This document shows positions 61,275 through 64,000 of a DNA stretch of 64,000 nucleotides, in pieces. How positions within the stretch are numbered: the first letter of the stretch is position 1; every line of letters begins with the position of its first letter. A program made the position numbers and the translations under genes. Origin of the DNA: CAZIUL01 sp964542475 (GTDB lineage Bacteria; Planctomycetota; B15-G4; CAYZWU01); contig CAZIUL010000007.1 in the NCBI GenBank assembly GCA_964542475.1, positions 1 to 64,000 on the forward strand, read 5' to 3'. Below the pieces are notes generated by a model that saw only the letters and a list, made by a program, of their open reading frames with translations, had not been told where the DNA came from and did no database searches.

Positions 61275-63077
61275 TCATGAGTCAATCAAGATCTTCGCTG
61301 CCGCGGACGAGGCGGTGACAGCATAGTTGGACGGTTTCATGGTGAAGTAAGCCATGTAAATTAGAAGTCCCTGAACCACCGGATCGTTGGGTATTGCCAG
61401 AGAGGTGGACGCATGACCTGATCCGTCGAGTGTGCCGTTCCATCCGGGAAAAGCTCCCACGGTGATCGAATAAAGGAAATCCCAGCCGATGGGAACATGC
61501 ACTCCGTTTTTGAAGTTGAACCCTGTGTCCGTCAACGAAACACCGTTGTAGTAGATTTGTCCCGCGCCCGCAGCCCAGTCCAGATCGATATCGAGCAGAC
61601 CGCCTTTAGCCGCATTGCCGTTAACTGTCAGCGCCGGGCCCTGGCCCAGGTTGACTTCCAGCAAGGTGGATCTTCCGCCTACTATATTAACGGTGAATGT
61701 CTCGGGATCGTACCCTGCAGCGGAAAAGGTGATGTCATAGGCGCCCTGGGGCAGGAAATACTGAAAACTACCGAACCGCGGCTCGGTCTTCCGGATCTCG
61801 CCCTGTGTGTAATTGATCCCGGTTATCTCGATGTCGGCCACGATCGGTACGCCGGTGTCCGCTTCCACGACATGCCCCCTCAGAGGGATCCGGCGGCCCA
61901 GAAAATGTTTGACCCCGGGCCAGATGTGGTCCGCGAACTCGGACTGGGCTGTCGAATGCGAGGGCTGAAAGGAGGTGCCGGTCTCCACAAGGAACGAAAA
62001 GGTCGAGGCGTTGCATAGCTCCCACTGGTACGCCTCGCCCTCTGCGGAAGCTTTACGGTGACTGCCTCCGTAGTTGAATGCAAAAGCGATCTCCTCCGCC
62101 TCGCTTTTCAAGTAGCTCTCGAGAGCTGATGGAAAAGAGGATGAAAGGTAGTATGTATAGACCAGCTCCTGGCCGTAGCTGTGAAAGTCCATGGTCTTGG
62201 CAAACCTTCGTTCCTGGGCGAGCGCGACTTCGGTCTTAGTCTCCTGCTCAGAGTTGGGATACGGGCCCTTGTAAATTATGCTGCTCGGATCGGTGCTGCC
62301 CGAATAAGGCCCGTACCAGTTGAAGTCGTAGTTCCGGTTGAGGTCCACGCCGAAGTTTCCGCCCGCTTGCGGGCTTCTGTTCTTGCGCCACCACTCGTCA
62401 TAATCGAAACAGTACTGGAAACCGTCCGGATTCCAGCAGCTCGCTATGTAGATCTGGTAGTTATCCACCCAGTTGGTAACGGCGGGGTCAGTGCCGTATA
62501 ACGAGGTCAGGTTCTCTATGATCCAGAGCCCGTACTCGGCGGTTGTGACCTCGCGGGCGTGACGGTTCAAGGTCAAAAGTATGTTCGGCTCGTCTTCGTC
62601 GACATGCACGTTGTCCGAGATCTTCATCACAAGAAGCTGCCTGTCCTCGTGCGTTGTTCCCACACCGTATTCAATCCCCGCATCGCTCAACAGGGCGATT
62701 TCGGGGTGACCGGCCTGAAACCCGAGCAGCTCGGCCTTGTGCTCCAGCCAGTCCCTGTACCCGGCCGGAATACCCCGCGATCCTTTCCCGGATGAGCTTT
62801 CCACAACTCTGAACTTCATGCCGCTCGAACGTAAACTGCTGACCTGCTGGGGTGTGGCAATAACCTCCACGAACCCGCCGGGTCCGTTCCTGCCAAGGAT
62901 GTCAAAGCCGGATCGCTCCAGATCGTAGAGCAGAGCAACCGTGTCATCTTGGTAAACTTCCAAGCGGAAAAACTCTCTGTTCTGTGCAACAAGTGATGTG
63001 GTCATGAAGGAAAAAAGAATGGAAACCGACAACGCGACAAAGATCAGGCGGTTAGCGCGGCAATGGAAGCCTTTCAT
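61275..63077 (-). CDS. Exported M14-family zinc carboxypeptidase
   Basis: A 600-residue protein from ATG 63077, which has GGAG seven bases upstream; the 15-codon longer frame is unsupported. Signal peptide to about 30. The zinc site is NRHARE (His 173, Glu 176) plus His in TMDFHSYGQE, with the catalytic Glu in SFLVETGTSFQ; this is the carboxypeptidase A/T fold. A C-terminal carboxypeptidase-regulatory-like beta domain (RGHVVEADTGVPIVADIEIT) and a final jelly-roll-like segment follow. It would digest peptides outside the inner membrane. Confidence 0.9.
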   Translation of the reverse strand: MKGFHCRANRLIFVALSVSILFSFMTTSLVAQNREFFRLEVYQDDTVALLYDLERSGFDILGRNGPGGFVEVIATPQQVSSLRSSGMKFRVVESSSGKGSRGIPAGYRDWLEHKAELLGFQAGHPEIALLSDAGIEYGVGTTHEDRQLLVMKISDNVHVDEDEPNILLTLNRHAREVTTAEYGLWIIENLTSLYGTDPAVTNWVDNYQIYIASCWNPDGFQYCFDYDEWWRKNRSPQAGGNFGVDLNRNYDFNWYGPYSGSTDPSSIIYKGPYPNSEQETKTEVALAQERRFAKTMDFHSYGQELVYTYYLSSSFPSALESYLKSEAEEIAFAFNYGGSHRKASAEGEAYQWELCNASTFSFLVETGTSFQPSHSTAQSEFADHIWPGVKHFLGRRIPLRGHVVEADTGVPIVADIEITGINYTQGEIRKTEPRFGSFQYFLPQGAYDITFSAAGYDPETFTVNIVGGRSTLLEVNLGQGPALTVNGNAAKGGLLDIDLDWAAGAGQIYYNGVSLTDTGFNFKNGVHVPIGWDFLYSITVGAFPGWNGTLDGSGHASTSLAIPNDPVVQGLLIYMAYFTMKPSNYAVTASSAAAKILIDS

Positions 63078-63243
63078 GTGGAGGCTCCTTTCTTGATGAT
63101 CCGAACGAATGGAAACCGGCAATCATTGAAATAAAGACCTTATTCCTATACAGTTTACATGACTTTGCACTGTTTGGCAAGGTTTATATCCCGCAAGCGC
63201 ACTCTGATGCGGTGGAAAAAACATCGGAAAAATAAGGAAAAAG

Positions 63244-63921
63244 ATGTCTCTCCCGCCTTTTGACATGGAGGCTTTCACAAAGTCGCTTCGTTCGGCAGTG
63301 GAAGCGGCTTTCAGGCCGGTCAATCTTCCAGTCGACCGCGTGGAAAAGCTCGTACGGTTCGGGAGCATGCTTGCGCAGAGATCGGGCGAAATCAACCTGA
63401 CTCGGATTCTCGACCCGGAAGGGATGGCTGTCCGCCATTTCCTGGATTCATCCCATCTTCTGGCAGTGCTCAAAAAAACAACAGGCCCTGTGCTCGACAT
63501 GGGGACCGGGGGCGGAGTTCCCGGAGTCCCGCTGGCCATACTCAGGAACGATCTGAAGGTGATCATGATCGACGGCACTGACAAGAAGGTCCGCTTCGTG
63601 CGCGAAGTAATCGGGGAGCTCGGCCTTGATAACACAGAGGTTTTACACGCCAGGGCTGAGGAACATCTGAAAGGCCATACATATCAAACTGCGATCACAA
63701 GGGCCGCCGTGAAGCCGCAAACAATGTTCGAGCTTCTGGAAACAACAGGCCCCGCGGTGAAGCGCATTGTTTTCATGGAAGGAGCAAGGGGCAAGGAACA
63801 CGCGCGCGATGTCATCAAGCCGGCCCGAAGCGCGGGCTACGAATTCGGCATGGCAATGCCCTACCGCCTCCCCGGCCTTGACAAGGAGCGTTACCTTCTG
63901 TGCTTCGATCGCACCGATTGA
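63244..63921 (+). CDS. rsmG: 16S rRNA (guanine-N7) methyltransferase RsmG
   Basis: A 225-residue SAM-dependent enzyme that methylates G527 of 16S rRNA. RSGEINLTRILDPEGMAVRH (about 47-66), the SAM site VLDMGTGGGVPGVPLAI (83-99) and TAITRAAVKP are family hallmarks. AAAAAG precedes the ATG. In many bacteria parA-parB follow it, which matches the start of a further gene at the window end. Confidence 0.93.
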   Translation: MSLPPFDMEAFTKSLRSAVEAAFRPVNLPVDRVEKLVRFGSMLAQRSGEINLTRILDPEGMAVRHFLDSSHLLAVLKKTTGPVLDMGTGGGVPGVPLAILRNDLKVIMIDGTDKKVRFVREVIGELGLDNTEVLHARAEEHLKGHTYQTAITRAAVKPQTMFELLETTGPAVKRIVFMEGARGKEHARDVIKPARSAGYEFGMAMPYRLPGLDKERYLLCFDRTD

Positions 63922-63988
63922 TATGGCGAAGAAGCCGTTCCCAACAATCAACAACTGACAGTCTCAGCGGAACGAAAAGGACAACATA

Positions 63989-64000
63989 ATGACGCGTTCA
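63989..64000 (+). CDS. Start of a further CDS (truncated by window end)
   Basis: ATG ACG CGT TCA begins eight bases after AAAAGGA, a good ribosome site, and reads MTRS before the window ends. Its position after rsmG suggests a parA/soj-type gene by common gene order, but four codons cannot confirm that. Confidence 0.45.

Noticed and set aside
1..64000. CRISPR arrays, tRNA and rRNA genes, and insertion sequences with transposase
   Set aside because: No evenly spaced direct repeats, no tRNA-like TTCGA arms with matching acceptor stems and no transposase frame were seen on reading; a tRNAscan or Infernal run could still find a divergent one.

Overview
The window is a chromosomal segment of a Gram-negative-type bacterium, apparently uncultivated. 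It encodes an outer-membrane porin ending in Phe, several lipoproteins, a Tat-exported oxidoreductase and many exported HEAT/TPR/beta-propeller proteins. Beside these sit genes more familiar from Firmicutes but also present in several deep-branching phyla: RNase Y with YmdB, and McsA-McsB-ClpC. The mixture suggests a PVC-like, Hydrogenedentota/Sumerlaeota-like or similar poorly sampled lineage. The sequence alone does not settle the phylum. No rRNA, tRNA, CRISPR array, prophage or insertion sequence with a transposase was seen.

Layout. 1-0.3 kb: 3' tail of an unidentified gene, then an inverted-repeat element. 0.3-4.6 kb: two exported proteins of unknown role. 4.8-12.2 kb: a minus-strand housekeeping run transcribed rny-ymdB-ispA-dxs-nadK-truD (RNA turnover, isoprenoid precursors, NADP, tRNA modification). 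12.2-12.8 kb: a long non-coding gap. 12.8-18.6 kb: coiled-coil membrane protein, DUF2062 protein, exported repeat protein, Xer recombinase and exported TPR protein. 18.6-23.3 kb: intergenic region with a candidate structured RNA, a 38-residue lipoprotein and a PknK-like kinase/ATPase/TPR protein. 23.3-25.9 kb: a 157-bp MITE and an ECF sigma / membrane protein / coiled-coil operon. 26.1-34.5 kb: a complete Pho regulon block (pstS-pstC-pstA-pstB-phoU-phoB-phoR) with a porin as last gene and a Pho-box-like promoter before pstS. 34.8-41.6 kb: a mannoside-utilisation locus (sodium symporter; GH38, GH130 and CBM9-like genes). 41.6-48.3 kb: exported proteins (serine hydrolase, HEAT protein, small membrane protein, Tat-exported Gfo/Idh oxidoreductase, exported LanC-like toroid). 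48.5-52.4 kb: D-threonine-aldolase-like enzyme and two tandem phosphohexomutases. 52.4-56.8 kb: clpC-mcsB-mcsA. 56.9-64 kb: murD, Nudix hydrolase, sulfatase-fold/TPR lipoprotein, M14 carboxypeptidase, rsmG and the first codons of a further gene.

The strongest unexplained signals are small. Two intergenic sequences (about 18.95 and 43.2 kb) share a stem, hairpin and GGTAAACGATGTG-like 3' strand and may be copies of an undescribed structured RNA. At least four dispersed repeat families lie between genes, and two of them supply stop codons of neighbouring genes. Protein-level oddities are a LanC-like toroid with an export signal and a Cys-Cys pair at the usual Cys-His zinc position, a phosphohexomutase paralogue with an altered metal loop, a sulfatase-fold protein with Thr at the nucleophile position, and a Gfo/Idh protein lacking the catalytic Lys motif.
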